Assembly (NCBI GenBank): GCA_900751695.1
Contig: CAADSS010000105.1
Coordinates: 1 to 10,740 of the forward strand
Source: an uncultured Collinsella sp.
GTDB taxonomy: Bacteria; Actinomycetota; Coriobacteriia; Coriobacteriales; Coriobacteriaceae
Length of the DNA stretch: 10,740 nucleotides
Direction: 5' to 3'
Positions 1-7,402 of the stretch are shown here, in pieces (position 1 is the stretch's first letter; every line of letters starts with the position of its first letter). The position numbers and the translations under genes were made by a program. The notes beneath the pieces are model-generated. The model did no database searches and was not told where the DNA came from. It saw nothing but the letters and a program-made list of their open reading frames with translations.

Positions 1-239
1 AAACTGGCTTCATGTTGCTCGCCCGAAAGCCGCAGGGCATCGTCCAGGAACACCTCGTGCACCTCGACCACGTTGCCGGGCAGCTCGTAGACAAACTTGC
101 CGCGGTCGGCAGCATGCGCGCCGATCACCCACAGCACAAACTCGTGCTCGGGCATGGCCGTAATGTAGCCATGCATCCAGGTAGATACGCCGCCGTGCAC
201 ATAGGGGTAGCAACCCTCGAGTACCAAGCAGATTCTCAT
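1..239 (-). CDS. pelF: PelF glycosyltransferase (GT4), N-terminal part, cut by window edge
   Basis: This is the first 79 or so residues of a cytoplasmic glycosyltransferase of the PelF type. PelF is known to polymerise the Pel exopolysaccharide from a UDP-sugar, probably UDP-GalNAc, and to feed the inner-membrane Pel export complex. The ATG at 237-239 opens with MRICLVLEGCYPYVHGGVST, the typical beta1/glycine-rich opening of PelF, and continues with WMHGYI, MPEHEF, a VIGA segment and the conserved stretch YELPGNVVEVHEVFLDDALR (read directly from the sequence). The start overlaps the stop of the preceding pelA as ATGA, so expression is probably coupled to it. The rest of the gene, including the catalytic GT-B C-terminal domain, lies outside the window. 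Assignment rests on the N-terminal sequence and on gene order, and is quite secure. Confidence 0.9.
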   Translation of the reverse strand, partial: MRICLVLEGCYPYVHGGVSTWMHGYITAMPEHEFVLWVIGAHAADRGKFVYELPGNVVEVHEVFLDDALRLSGEQHEAS

Positions 240-2116
240 TTATCGCCACCCTCCTTGCGCTCGATCGTAACGGTCTTATCATTTGCCTTGAGCAGATACA
301 GATTGCCCGTAAGGTGCGTCAGTTCGCCACCCGTCACCGCACCCGGCTCGCCATTATTGGCGCGGAACATGAGCCACGCCTCGTCGTGGAAATTGCCCAG
401 GCTGAGCGTCCAGGCATATGCACTGGTATCCACGCTCACCGTAACCGACGAAAAGCGCTGAATGGCGCCCGAGCATTCCGAGCCGGTCTGGCGACGCAGG
501 TCGGGCGCAGACTTGGTAAGCCAGTCCAGGTAGTCGGTCAGGCCGCCCTTGTAGACTTCCCAGCCCTCCTTGGCGCCACGATCGGGATCGAGCAAGTCGT
601 CCGGGTGCATAAAGTGCGTACTCACGTAGTGCATGTTGAGCTCGGACACGGCAGCCAGGCGCATATAGGAATCGTCGACCATGCCGCCCGAGACAATACG
701 CGGCTGCTCCACAATACCATCGCTCGCCACGCCAAACTCCTGCACGTACGGCAGGTCGGTACCGTCCTCAAAGTACGTACTAGCAATAGTCTTAATGCGC
801 GGAACGTCGGTGCCGATAAGCTGGCGCGCGCGGGCCGAAAGGATATTCGACGGTGGCACGTAGACCGAGCCGTGCGCGTTGGGCAGCACCTCGTCCTGGA
901 AGGCTATAAGCTCGTTGAGCGAAGCGACGAGCGTCTCTTTGTTCTTCCAGGTCTTGTAGACGTACAGCGTGCCGTAGTCGGTGTCCCAGAGCGCAAGCGG
1001 CTGATGGTTGTAGCCGTGAAAGCCCAGCTCTCCGCCCATCTGCAGCAGCATGCCGCCAAAGTAGCGGAACTGCGTGGTATCGGCCTGGCGCGCGGGCTCG
1101 GTCTGGTTGACCGCGTCCTCGTAGTTTTCGATCATCACGCCGGTATAACGAATGCCATATTTTTGCGCGAGCTTTTGCAGATCGGGCCACCAAACCTTGG
1201 TGTAAAAATCGGCAATGGAAAGGCCGTAGTCACGCTTGATATAAGTACCATCGCCCGAGGGCACGGGACTGGGAAAGTCGTCCAAATAGAACACGGCGCT
1301 GTTGATGACCGGATAGGCCGTGGTATCACCCAGCAAGCTTATGGCCGAAGCATAGAACCCACGCATGACCTTGTCGTAGATGCCAATGTTGCACACCACG
1401 GTGTGACCACTGCCGCAATCGTTAGACCAAATGAGCGGCGTGCCCGTGTCACCGGTCTTTGCCCATACGTGCGCCGTTTCGCTCAATGAAACCGAGAGCG
1501 AAGAATCGAAGGGATCCGAGAACTCGTAGCGCTCTCCTCCGCCCAACATAAAGTCCGCACACGGAACGATACTTTCGGCTGTCGCATAGTCATATCCGAC
1601 CGATTCGATCCCAAGCTTGGAAGCAATAGCCTGCAGGTAGTTCGAGTTATCTGGCGTCATGCCCAGCATGAGTGAGCCGCCCGCACTCACCCAACTCATC
1701 AGATCGGTCAGATGCGTACCCAGTCCGTCGAGCGAGGGCATAAGCACAATCACGCGATCAAACGACGTGAGCGATGGGATTGCGTCCGCACCGTCGGTGG
1801 CAATATCGACATCGCGATGGGCGATCTTCATGTCCAGCAAAATCTGGTCGAACTGGTCTTTAACGTCCTCGACGCCAGCTTGATCGGAATCGGTAATGAC
1901 CAGGCACGTGGGCTTTTGGCCAAAGATTGCCGAGGAGGCCGGCACCGCATCGTTGGCGGCAAACATCCCCAGCTTATGCTGGCCCGCACTGTACTGCACG
2001 CCGGCACGCTCCACCAGCAGCACGGCGGCCATGACGATAAAAACAGCCCACACTACGAGCAGCCCCATCCAACGAAAGCGGCCTGCACGGTCGCGGATAT
2101 GTTGCGCCACGCTCAT
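236..2116 (-). CDS. pelA: PelA-type membrane-anchored polysaccharide deacetylase (DUF2194-like)
   Basis: About 626 residues. A short basic N-terminus is followed by one membrane helix (about 18-35), then a Rossmann/flavodoxin-like segment (about 70-165, beginning PTCLVITDSD), a deacetylase-type barrel (about 270-500) and a beta-rich C-terminal domain (about 550-620). The barrel shows the hallmarks of family CE4/CE18 deacetylases: YLDDFPSP (D279, D280), the metal-binding HGYNH pair (H367 and H371) and a late HFMHPDD motif (502-507). It should partially de-N-acetylate Pel at the outer membrane face. The glycoside-hydrolase domain of Pseudomonas PelA is absent, as expected for the shorter Gram-positive form. 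I chose ATG 2116 because GGGGAGGAGG lies four bases before it and it overlaps the pelE stop (ATGA). An upstream TTG at 2140 would give 634 residues but would swallow that ribosome binding site. Confidence 0.85.
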   Translation of the reverse strand: MSVAQHIRDRAGRFRWMGLLVVWAVFIVMAAVLLVERAGVQYSAGQHKLGMFAANDAVPASSAIFGQKPTCLVITDSDQAGVEDVKDQFDQILLDMKIAHRDVDIATDGADAIPSLTSFDRVIVLMPSLDGLGTHLTDLMSWVSAGGSLMLGMTPDNSNYLQAIASKLGIESVGYDYATAESIVPCADFMLGGGERYEFSDPFDSSLSVSLSETAHVWAKTGDTGTPLIWSNDCGSGHTVVCNIGIYDKVMRGFYASAISLLGDTTAYPVINSAVFYLDDFPSPVPSGDGTYIKRDYGLSIADFYTKVWWPDLQKLAQKYGIRYTGVMIENYEDAVNQTEPARQADTTQFRYFGGMLLQMGGELGFHGYNHQPLALWDTDYGTLYVYKTWKNKETLVASLNELIAFQDEVLPNAHGSVYVPPSNILSARARQLIGTDVPRIKTIASTYFEDGTDLPYVQEFGVASDGIVEQPRIVSGGMVDDSYMRLAAVSELNMHYVSTHFMHPDDLLDPDRGAKEGWEVYKGGLTDYLDWLTKSAPDLRRQTGSECSGAIQRFSSVTVSVDTSAYAWTLSLGNFHDEAWLMFRANNGEPGAVTGGELTHLTGNLYLLKANDKTVTIERKEGGDK

Positions 2117-3018
2117 CTGGCCTCCTCCCCGTCGCGCCAAAACGCCAACTGTTCACGGTTGGCGGCACTCAAATACACATGCTGATTGTCGATCGCATCG
2201 ATCACACGGTGGACCTCGTCACCGTCGCGGCGCATCACGGCCAGGCGCAGGCAAAGCATCCAAACCTCCTGCTCCTCGGGCACGTCGAGCACCAGCTGGT
2301 TGGTCACGGCCTGCGCCTCGTCGATCTGTCCGACATCGGCCAGCGCCGTCGCATATCGAATGCGCAGCTCAAGGGTATCCTCGCGCTCACAGCGACGCGC
2401 AAGCAGACGCGCGTACTGTTGGCGCTGAATCTGAGCCACGCGCCCCTCGGCCAAGCCCGAGCCCAAGTATTCACCAAGAAAATCACAGTATTCGTTGAGG
2501 TTTTGCGCGCTCGGGCCTGTCTTAAAGGCATGCTCCAGCTGCTGCAGTTTAAGATCGGACTCCTTGGAGATCTGCGCCACCGCCGTCGCGGCATAGTGCG
2601 CCACCTCAACGTCGTCGTTAAGCTTAGCCGCCTGCAGCTGCGCCAGGTACGCGTCGGGCTCCTCGGTGAGCATGGAAAGCATTAGGCGGCGCCGGTATGC
2701 CGGGTCGTTGACGATGAGCGCCTCCTCGAGCGGCACTACGCCTGCATCGGCATCACGTTCGTGCACTAGGATGCTGCGATGCAGATCGTCGTTGAAGCGC
2801 AGCGACTCCAGCGCAGACTCTTTCAGCCCCTCGCCAAACATCGCGCTGCGGACCGATAGCAGAACCACTAACAACGGGCCCCACAGCGGCACCAGCACTA
2901 TCACAGCCAGCATGTGCCCGCGCACCGGCAGCAGGCCCAGCTTCATGAGCGTCCACAGCATCAGGCAAACCAGCGCATGAATCAGCAGCAAGACGGCAGC
3001 AACGACAAGCGAGATCAA
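2113..3018 (-). CDS. pelE: PelE-like membrane-anchored helical-repeat protein
   Basis: A 301-residue protein with two N-terminal membrane helices (about 3-25 and 36-56) joined by a short loop, then a wholly helical cytoplasmic part with leucine/alanine-rich TPR-like repeats (about 90-290). PelE is a scaffold of the inner-membrane Pel synthase complex with PelD, PelF and PelG. Primary sequence in this family is poorly conserved, so the assignment leans on the two-helix-plus-TPR architecture and on its position between pelD and pelA. Translation starts at a TTG (3016-3018) that overlaps the pelD stop as TTGA and has a G-rich ribosome binding site (GAGGGGGG) about seven bases upstream. The stop overlaps pelA as ATGA. 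An unrelated TPR membrane protein is the only serious alternative. Confidence 0.78.
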   Translation of the reverse strand: MISLVVAAVLLLIHALVCLMLWTLMKLGLLPVRGHMLAVIVLVPLWGPLLVVLLSVRSAMFGEGLKESALESLRFNDDLHRSILVHERDADAGVVPLEEALIVNDPAYRRRLMLSMLTEEPDAYLAQLQAAKLNDDVEVAHYAATAVAQISKESDLKLQQLEHAFKTGPSAQNLNEYCDFLGEYLGSGLAEGRVAQIQRQQYARLLARRCEREDTLELRIRYATALADVGQIDEAQAVTNQLVLDVPEEQEVWMLCLRLAVMRRDGDEVHRVIDAIDNQHVYLSAANREQLAFWRDGEEAR

Positions 3019-5153
3019 GCGGCACCCCCCTCACCGTCACCGATGTAAGAGATGTGCTGCAGCAACGCCACGATGTCCTCGCCATCGACGGGCTCCACCG
3101 CAATCTGCTTTGCGCTCAGGCGCTCGCGGATAATGGGAAGATCGCACGCCTTTGCCTGGCGCATAAGCAGGTAGAGCACGTCGCCGTCGACCAAGCCCGC
3201 CGCGTCGCTCTCGCGGATTGCCGACCCAATTGCGCCCACCAGCTCGCCGACAGGCTCCATGCCCGGTACCACGCGCAGGAGCAAAAAACTCCCCATCTTG
3301 CTATCTGCCAGCGCCTGCTCTGCCGCGAGCTCTTGGCCAAAGGCAGCCTGCTTGAGCACGCAAGTGCCGTCAACGCAGCGTTTATCCTGCGCCACCGCCT
3401 CATAGTCAAAGGCACGGCCCAGCGCGCTTTCGACCAGCCCGCACAAGATGCGGAACAGGTTTTGATAATAGAGGGTCATTTGGTTTTCGGCCGCACTACG
3501 CACAAAGATCAACACAGCGGGTGCCCCGTCGCGCTCGATCGTGTATCCAAACATGGGAAGCCCCGGCGTCAGCTCGCGGTTCACCCACAGGTTCGAACGA
3601 CCCCCGTCGCCCAAAAGAGGTGCAAGCTGCTCAAGCGTGAGCGAGCGCGCGGCATCTTCGGCAATCGCGGGACTTGCTGCCACCAGGCGTGCAAATGCCC
3701 CGCCCGAAACATGGTAGATCGCCACCGAATCGTTCTCGAGGATCTCGCCCAAAAGCTCGCAGCACTTGCGATAGATGTCGCGTGGGTTGAATACGTCGAG
3801 CTCCTGCGTCACGGCAAAGATCTTGCCAAAGCTGTCGTGGCGACCCACGATCTGGCGCCTGTACGCGCGCTTGTCCTCGATCGCGTCGTGGTAGAGCTGC
3901 GTAAGGAACGTATTGCGGTTGCGCACGAGCTCGTTTTGATCGCGCTCCGCCCTAATGGCTTCGCTGTTGCGCAGCTGTACATAGCCGCACACGGCACCCA
4001 CCACAAAGTACGCAATAAACGGCAGCCAGTTGGACGGCTCGTAAAAGAGACCCTGGAAGGTATAACCGTACTGAGTAAAGTAGCTCGCGGCCAAACCCAC
4101 CGACGCCAGCAGCGCCGCAACCAGGCCAAAATCGAGCCCATACAGCGTGCCGATCAGTACCACGTACAGCAGGCGGTAGTCGAGCACGTTAAGCTGAGCA
4201 GACTGCGAAAACACCAGCTCCAGGCCCTCAAAGAGCACCCAGGCCAGCGCGGTCTCCAGGCATTTGATGGGCAGTGTCCGCCCGCGCATGCGGTCGATGG
4301 CGGCACGCAGCGGATGGCGCTTGCCCGCGAGGGTCTGCTCCCAGCGGGCGTGTATGGTCGAAAGATCGCGCAGCACGTCATAGCGCTGGAACCACCCGTA
4401 GCGCGTGCGGACGGTATCGCTCGGAGCAATGGAGACGACGGCGTCCCCGTCGTAGGTAATGTCGAGCCCCGGGAACAAGCCCTTGAGCGCCTCGCCCAGG
4501 TCTCCCACGGTGTGGGCAAAGCTATCCGAAACCTCGAGTTCCTCGAATGTGGCATCCCAGCTGTCGAAGATGCGACGCACCAGAACGGCCAGCTCCTCGG
4601 CGCAGAGGGCACCGAGCGGTGAGTCCGCCCCAGCCCTCATGACAGCAGAGCCTTGCGAGCACGCCTCGAACAGCGGGGTCAAAATCGGGTCTTCCAGCGT
4701 GGGCGAGGCGGTGTACAGATACGGCACGCGCAAGATCTTGGCCTGAATGCCGTCGCGGACCGCATAGTAGCGGCACAGGTCGTTGGCCGCACGGGCAATG
4801 ATGCCCTTGCCGTTTTGCCCCGCAACGTCCACCGCACCGTCCGCTCCCATGGGACCAGTCACAAACAGCAGCTGAATCTGGCGACCCATGCAAGCTCGAA
4901 AGACGGAGCGCAGCAGCTCGATGTCGCCAACGGCCTCGGTATGCGGCGTGAGATAGGTAGAGAGGTAGACCACACGGTCGAATTCGTAAGCCTGGTCCAG
5001 GTGCTGCAGCAGCTCTTTCCAAGACGCATGGAGCGACGACCCGTCGCGGCGCGCCTCGTTGGCCGCCACGACCTGAACATGGTCACCGGGAAACGCCTTG
5101 GCACAAAAGTCGTCATCGACATACGCGGTATTGCCAACAACCAGCACTTCCAC
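3015..5153 (-). CDS. pelD: PelD-like c-di-GMP receptor with N-terminal degenerate SDR domain
   Basis: About 712 residues from the GTG at 5153. In order: an SDR/epimerase-like domain (about 1-215), four membrane helices (about 300-395), a helical linker, a GAF domain (about 445-585) and a degenerate GGDEF domain (about 595-700). PelD is the inner-membrane receptor that activates Pel synthesis on binding cyclic di-GMP. Here the GGDEF motif has decayed to DGDVL, so cyclase activity is unlikely. Five residues before it stands RESD (647-650), exactly where the RxxD inhibitory site lies in GGDEF proteins. The SDR domain lacks a clear GxxGxxG loop and the YxxxK tyrosine (a glycine stands four residues before K116). 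GTG 5153 is chosen because GGGGAGGGGGA ends seven bases upstream. In-frame ATGs at 5198 and 5189 (727 and 724 residues) have no ribosome binding site and fall in the likely promoter. Confidence 0.85.
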   Translation of the reverse strand: MEVLVVGNTAYVDDDFCAKAFPGDHVQVVAANEARRDGSSLHASWKELLQHLDQAYEFDRVVYLSTYLTPHTEAVGDIELLRSVFRACMGRQIQLLFVTGPMGADGAVDVAGQNGKGIIARAANDLCRYYAVRDGIQAKILRVPYLYTASPTLEDPILTPLFEACSQGSAVMRAGADSPLGALCAEELAVLVRRIFDSWDATFEELEVSDSFAHTVGDLGEALKGLFPGLDITYDGDAVVSIAPSDTVRTRYGWFQRYDVLRDLSTIHARWEQTLAGKRHPLRAAIDRMRGRTLPIKCLETALAWVLFEGLELVFSQSAQLNVLDYRLLYVVLIGTLYGLDFGLVAALLASVGLAASYFTQYGYTFQGLFYEPSNWLPFIAYFVVGAVCGYVQLRNSEAIRAERDQNELVRNRNTFLTQLYHDAIEDKRAYRRQIVGRHDSFGKIFAVTQELDVFNPRDIYRKCCELLGEILENDSVAIYHVSGGAFARLVAASPAIAEDAARSLTLEQLAPLLGDGGRSNLWVNRELTPGLPMFGYTIERDGAPAVLIFVRSAAENQMTLYYQNLFRILCGLVESALGRAFDYEAVAQDKRCVDGTCVLKQAAFGQELAAEQALADSKMGSFLLLRVVPGMEPVGELVGAIGSAIRESDAAGLVDGDVLYLLMRQAKACDLPIIRERLSAKQIAVEPVDGEDIVALLQHISYIGDGEGGAA

Positions 5154-5160
5154 CGTGCGC

Positions 5161-5171
5161 TCCCCCTCCCC
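5161..5171 (-). promoter_or_regulatory. Strong ribosome binding site deciding the pelD start
   Basis: On the minus strand this reads GGGGAGGGGGA, containing GGAGG, seven bases before the GTG at 5153. No comparable site precedes the in-frame ATGs at 5198 or 5189. It is the main argument for the shorter PelD. Confidence 0.6.
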
Positions 5172-5187
5172 AAATTTAGCTTTTGCC

Positions 5188-5217
5188 ATGGTAAACATGC
5201 GTATTGTACGCTGTCAA
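5188..5217 (-). promoter_or_regulatory. Candidate sigma-70-type promoter of the pel operon
   Basis: Minus strand: a perfect -35 TTGACA (5217-5212), an 18-base spacer and TACCAT (5193-5188) as a weak -10. An alternative -10, TACAAT at 5208-5203, can pair with TTGCCT at 5233-5228 across 19 bases. Either would start transcription near or downstream of the ATG at 5198 and leave a leader of roughly 28-42 bases before the GTG at 5153. Motif reading only; no transcript evidence. Confidence 0.4.
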
Positions 5218-5219
5218 TG

Positions 5220-5388
5220 TAGGCCAAAGGCAACTTTAAAGCTGTTTTAAGAACTTTTTCAGACGGGAAGCGACTCGCGCCTGAGCCAGAGAGCCCTACA
5301 CGTGCCGCTGCACGGCGGAGAAAGGCGAATCCACTACCCCTCAGGCATAATTCCTGAGCAAAATCAAGCAGAGCACACGGCTTTTTGC
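5220..5388. other. Non-coding spacer between pelD and the first repeat copy
   Basis: No plausible gene, tRNA or riboswitch consensus is seen. The only structures are a 6-bp hairpin CTCAGG/CCTGAG with a 7-base loop (5340-5358) and a 5-bp CGTGC/GCACG hairpin near 5300. Neither is followed by a T-run on either strand, so neither looks like an intrinsic terminator. Confidence 0.5.
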
Positions 5389-5612
5389 GCCACTTTACGA
5401 CGTAATCGGGATGTGGCGAGAGGCCAAATTCGGAAGTGCGGGGAAAACCAAAGGAATGCTGACCAGACCCCCGTTTTAGGCTTCCGCGACCTGCGGTTTT
5501 GATACAAAAAAACCGCGTTGTGCTCGAAGGTTTTCGATTTTTCCCGCACTTCTGTAATTACATCTCTGGATCGAGGGCGCAGGCAATGGTGACGACATCC
5601 ACGATAGCGCCC
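5389..5612 (+). repeat. Dispersed stem-loop repeat, copy 1
   Basis: This 224-base block matches 7571-7792 in the same orientation. In its right-hand 52 bases (5561-5612) 42 positions are identical, and nine of the ten differences are transitions. It contains imperfect inverted arms (about 5431-5450 and 5533-5552, core GAAGTGCGGG) and an inner perfect hairpin GCGGTTTT (5493-5500) with AAAACCGC (5509-5516). The ORFs that cross it change frame relative to those in copy 2, so it is not conserved as coding sequence. It may be a MITE-like or structured intergenic repeat; its identity is not known to me. Confidence 0.8.
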
Positions 5613-5751
5613 CCCTATGCCTGATACCAAAATCGTTCCATAGGGACCCGTTTCCCAATGGGATGATTCTTCACAAAGGGCATTAAGGCGCATGAGAACA
5701 TGGTAGAGGCAAGCAAGCGCGCTTCCACGTTTTCGCCCATGGTGACCACGG

Positions 5752-5757
5752 TATAAT
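5752..5757 (+). promoter_or_regulatory. Candidate -10 box for the AlbA_2-domain gene
   Basis: A perfect TATAAT lies 37 bases before the ATG at 5795. The corresponding -35 position (about 5729-5735) is a weak T-rich match. A ribosome binding site GGGAAAGG ends about nine bases before the ATG. Together these support monocistronic expression of the gene. Confidence 0.45.
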
Positions 5758-5794
5758 CCAACGAGACAAGCAACGAACGGGAAAGGCAGCGCGG

Positions 5795-7177
5795 ATGAAC
5801 CTGGGCAGCGAGAGCGAGACCGTCGAGTTCAAGAAGTCCACTGGCGAGCATAAAGAAGCACTGCAAGCCATCAGCGCCATGCTGAACAAGCACGGCCGCG
5901 GCGAGCTCTACTTCGGCGTGAAGGACAACGGCGATGTCATCGGCCAGGATGTCAGCGACGCAACGCTGCGCCAGGTGACGTCGTGGGTGTCCGACAAGAT
6001 CGAGCCCGCGGTGTTCCCGACGGTCGAGTGCCTCGACGCCGATGATGGGCTGCGATACATCAAAATTGCCTTCTCAGGTGCCGACGCCCCCTACTCCGCC
6101 GACGGACGCTACTTCACCCGCGTGGGGACTTCGAACAAAGCGCTGTCGGCCTCGGAGCTGAGCGCCATGGTCGTCAAGCGTGAGCGCGCCCGTAGCCCGT
6201 GGGACTCGCTGCCGTCCGGCAGGCCCGTCTCCGACGCCGACGAGCAGGCGGTGCGTGACTTCGTCGCGCGCGGCGGCAGGGCCGGACGCGTGGGCGGCGG
6301 GTTCGCCGGCGTGGAGGACACCTTGGCAAGGCTCGACCTCGTCGCGCCCGACGGCAGCCTAAGAAACGCCGCGGTGGAGCTGTTCTGCGAGGGATCCGAC
6401 ACCTACCCCAGGATGAAGCTGGGGCTTCTGGGCGGCAACACCAAGGCCAAGATCCTCGACCTGCGCCGCGAGTGCGGCACCATGCTCAAGCTGCTCGACT
6501 TCGCCGAGTACTTCGTGACGTCGAACATCAGGCGCGAGTTCGTCATCGGCGAGACGGGCATGTACCGCAAGGAGATCCCCGAGATCCCGGCCGAGGCCAT
6601 CCGCGAGGCGGTTGCCAACGCGCTGTGCCACCGCGACTACACCACCGGCACCGCCGTCGAGGTCAACGTGTTCATGGACACCGTCCAGATCGTGAGCCCG
6701 GGCCTGTTCCCCGAGGGCGACTCGCCGCAAGAGCACCTAGACGGTACCGCGAGCGAGTTCGGCCTCCGAAACCCCGCGATCGCGCGCACCCTGTTCCGCG
6801 CCGGCGTCATCGAGCAGTACGGCACGGGCATACCGCGCATCAAGGAGGCCTGCGAGGCAGCCGGCGTGAGGTTCCGCTTCGAGCAGACCGTCAACAGCAC
6901 CGTCGTCGTCTTCGAGCGTCCTGGGTTACAGAAAGCGGCCTTCAGGAGAACCGCGGCCGACAACCGACCGCTCCTCAGCGAGCGCGAACGAGCAGCGATG
7001 GCAATTGCCGCCGCTCAGGGGAAAATCACGACCTCCGACCTCGCGCGGGAGTCCAATGTCGGTAGGAAAACGGCCTCGAAGACTCTGAAAGACCTTGCCG
7101 GGCGAGGCCTGTTGGAATGGGTAGGGAAAAGCCCGAAAGACCCGCACCAGTTCTACAGGATGCCAAGCGAAGTTTGA
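5795..7177 (+). CDS. Schlafen AlbA_2 / ATPase-like / winged-helix protein
   Basis: 460 residues. The N-terminal AlbA_2 (Schlafen-type nucleic-acid-binding) domain spans about 1-125, with the family's ETVEFKKS opening, the GELYFGVKDNGDVIGQDV strand pair (36-53) and YFTRVGTSNKALSASEL (106-122). A GHKL-like ATPase-related domain (about 200-375) has EAIREAVANALCHRDYT (267-283) and GVIEQYGTGIPRIKEA (337-352). A C-terminal winged helix (about 395-455) contains ITTSDLARESNVGRKTASKT (411-430). Proteins of this build are common, are usually annotated as ATP-binding or RNA-binding-domain proteins or putative transcriptional regulators, and also occur near defence loci; a precise role is not established. 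It stands alone, flanked by two direct repeat copies and by spacers of several hundred bases. Codon use is GC-rich like the pel genes, unlike the AT-richer genes to its right. Confidence 0.88.
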   Translation: MNLGSESETVEFKKSTGEHKEALQAISAMLNKHGRGELYFGVKDNGDVIGQDVSDATLRQVTSWVSDKIEPAVFPTVECLDADDGLRYIKIAFSGADAPYSADGRYFTRVGTSNKALSASELSAMVVKRERARSPWDSLPSGRPVSDADEQAVRDFVARGGRAGRVGGGFAGVEDTLARLDLVAPDGSLRNAAVELFCEGSDTYPRMKLGLLGGNTKAKILDLRRECGTMLKLLDFAEYFVTSNIRREFVIGETGMYRKEIPEIPAEAIREAVANALCHRDYTTGTAVEVNVFMDTVQIVSPGLFPEGDSPQEHLDGTASEFGLRNPAIARTLFRAGVIEQYGTGIPRIKEACEAAGVRFRFEQTVNSTVVVFERPGLQKAAFRRTAADNRPLLSERERAAMAIAAAQGKITTSDLARESNVGRKTASKTLKDLAGRGLLEWVGKSPKDPHQFYRMPSEV

Positions 7178-7231
7178 GGCTGCAGGTCCTAGCCGGGAAA
7201 CAGGCCCATTGCGTTTGCTGCCCTCCCCCTG

Positions 7232-7289
7232 CTGGGCACTACTGAGTAATCTACTGGGCACTGCTGAGTAATCTACTGAGTAGTGCCCA
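7232..7289. repeat. Tandem 22-mer repeat with inverted third part
   Basis: Two 22-base units (7232-7253 and 7254-7275) differ at one base. They begin CTGGGCACT and end GAGTAATCTA. They are followed by CTGAGTAGTGCCCA, which is complementary to the start of either unit. With unit 2 it forms an 11-bp outer stem (7255-7265 with 7279-7289, one G-T pair) and an inner AGTA/TACT stem (7267-7270 with 7274-7277). With unit 1 it could pair alternatively. Confidence 0.75.
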
Positions 7290-7340
7290 AGCGCGAGTTG
7301 GCAAGTCCGCCGAAGCCCAGAGAAACGGCTCCGAAGAATA

Positions 7341-7370
7341 TACTGACCGCTACTGACCGCTACTGACCGC
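7341..7370. repeat. Three perfect tandem copies of a 10-mer
   Basis: TACTGACCGC is repeated three times without a mismatch at 7341-7350, 7351-7360 and 7361-7370. The third copy runs into the left arm of the adjoining hairpin at 7365-7402. Confidence 0.9.
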
Positions 7371-7402
7371 GGCATTCGGCAGGCCCGCCGAATGCCGCGG
7401 TC
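7365..7402. repeat. Perfect 16-bp hairpin with 6-base loop
   Basis: Arm GACCGCGGCATTCGGC (7365-7380) is the exact reverse complement of 7387-7402, around the loop AGGCCC. The stem is very GC-rich. No T-run follows on either strand, so it is not a standard intrinsic terminator, though it could stop or stabilise transcripts of the upstream AlbA_2 gene, or be a protein-binding or recombination site. Confidence 0.85.

Noticed and set aside
314..1489. Long plus-strand open frame (391 codons) opposite pelA
   Set aside because: It is antisense to a well-supported deacetylase gene, its protein is rich in Arg, His and Val as expected of a GC-rich shadow frame, and it has no recognisable domain.
3054..4622. 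Very long plus-strand open frame (522 codons) opposite pelD
   Set aside because: A shadow of the biased codon use of pelD; the composition is unnatural and PelD domains on the other strand are clear.
5220..5400. c-di-GMP riboswitch upstream of the pel operon
   Set aside because: No GEMM-type conserved core was found on the minus strand, so c-di-GMP control, if present, would act through PelD protein.
5364..5693. Minus-strand ORFs crossing the repeat copies (also 7535-7729)
   Set aside because: The peptides from the two copies agree only in part and then diverge through a frame change, so the repeat is not conserved as coding sequence.
6359..6736. Minus-strand ORF inside the AlbA_2-domain gene
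   Set aside because: Shadow frame in GC-rich coding DNA; the plus-strand domains are unambiguous.
7232..7370. CRISPR-like array
   Set aside because: The repeats are short, directly abutting and without unique spacers, and no cas gene is present.
7365..7402. Intrinsic terminator after the AlbA_2 gene
   Set aside because: The hairpin is strong but lies nearly 190 bases past the stop and has no T-run on either strand.
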